64,000 nt of DNA from Dendrolimus kikuchii (lineage: Eukaryota > Arthropoda > Insecta > Lepidoptera > Lasiocampidae): NCBI GenBank assembly GCA_019925095.2, contig CM034405.1:14781401-14845400 (forward strand). Direction: 5' to 3'. Below the pieces are notes generated by a model. The model made no database searches. It worked only from the letters and a program-made list of their open reading frames with translations, and was not told the DNA's origin. The position numbers and the translations under genes are program-made. Below, piece by piece: positions 63,702-64,000 of the stretch; the stretch's first letter is position 1; the number at the start of each line of letters is the position of its first letter.

Positions 63702-64000
63702 AGTCTATCGGTACAGTAAGTAAGAGCTAAATGTATAGTAATAAAGATTAAACTTTATCAATGTTAAGCTGGTAAATTTAAGTTCTTTCATTCTTCGAAA
63801 GTTGAAATCATGGCGGCAAACATTGTACGAGTTAACTGCCGCTTGTAATTAAAATATTATATTTTCAAAGTTTGATCGAACGAAACTTATATCCGCTTCA
63901 TAATCCAGCCTCATCTTGTTTAAATAAGTCGAGTGTGGTATAGTTATATGGGACTTTTGTTTATTATGAATGACATTTAAATATAAGTTAGAAGGCAAAG
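63702..64000. other. No recognisable gene or element to the window edge
   Basis: AT-rich. Confidence 0.4.

Overview
This is a eukaryotic, AT-rich, intron- and transposon-type sequence and almost certainly comes from a moth or butterfly (Lepidoptera). The evidence is the set of mobile elements: jockey-like LINEs with (TATC)n tails, R1-, RTE- and CR1-like reverse transcriptase fragments, a DD37D (maT-type) transposase remnant, tRNA-headed SINEs, Helitron 3' ends, and a 300-bp A-tailed retroposon present about fifteen times. I found no operons, no bacterial gene signals, no bona fide tRNA or rRNA gene, and no host protein-coding gene I could defend. Nearly all the longer reading frames belong to dead transposons or simple repeats.

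Layout. 1-6.7 kb: tandem repeat, three partly related retroposon pieces, a TTA-flanked MITE split by a retroposon (2810-3163), and a Helitron carrying a nested MITE (5752-6333). 7-14 kb: a jockey-like LINE with a 230-residue open stretch (7800-9104), a possible LTR (10373-10752), SINE and D-type repeats, a maT transposase remnant (13215-13515) and a second Helitron (13586-13948). 14-24 kb: palindromes, SINEs, a CR1-like LINE with a YADD motif (19380-20625). 24-30 kb: a GC-rich block, a second jockey copy (25651-26290), a third Helitron with a clean TAA-flanked MITE (26480-26940), and a LINE fragment between two (TA)n tracts. 30-41 kb: a 134-bp GC-rich perfect-TIR element (30807-30940), a solo LTR (33312-34063), a RTE insertion with an 11-bp target duplication, a 244-bp (CA)n tract grown from a repeat tail, I- and RTE-clade LINE ends, and a large inverted pair of Penelope-associated repeats (38880-39110). 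41-52 kb: CR1-like LINE ends, a pogo-like MITE (43721-44140), and the longest ORF of the window (50715-51800), a jockey-type reverse transcriptase that has lost its catalytic core in frame. 52-64 kb: SINEs, a Penelope-like element end (57735-58420), an R1-clade C-terminus, a mariner remnant, and a GC-rich segment near the right edge.

How the parts relate. The elements are extensively nested, and sister copies inside the window supply the empty sites, so several insertion orders can be read directly. The abundant 300-bp retroposon (called family A here) shares its last ~85 bp with the CR1-like LINE at 19380-20625, which suggests that it uses that LINE's machinery. The absence of any host gene over 64 kb together with this density of broken elements fits heterochromatin, possibly a W chromosome, but that is an inference. 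I did not find a convincing new functional system; the most notable items are listed as findings. Family letters (A, B, C ...) are labels local to this annotation.
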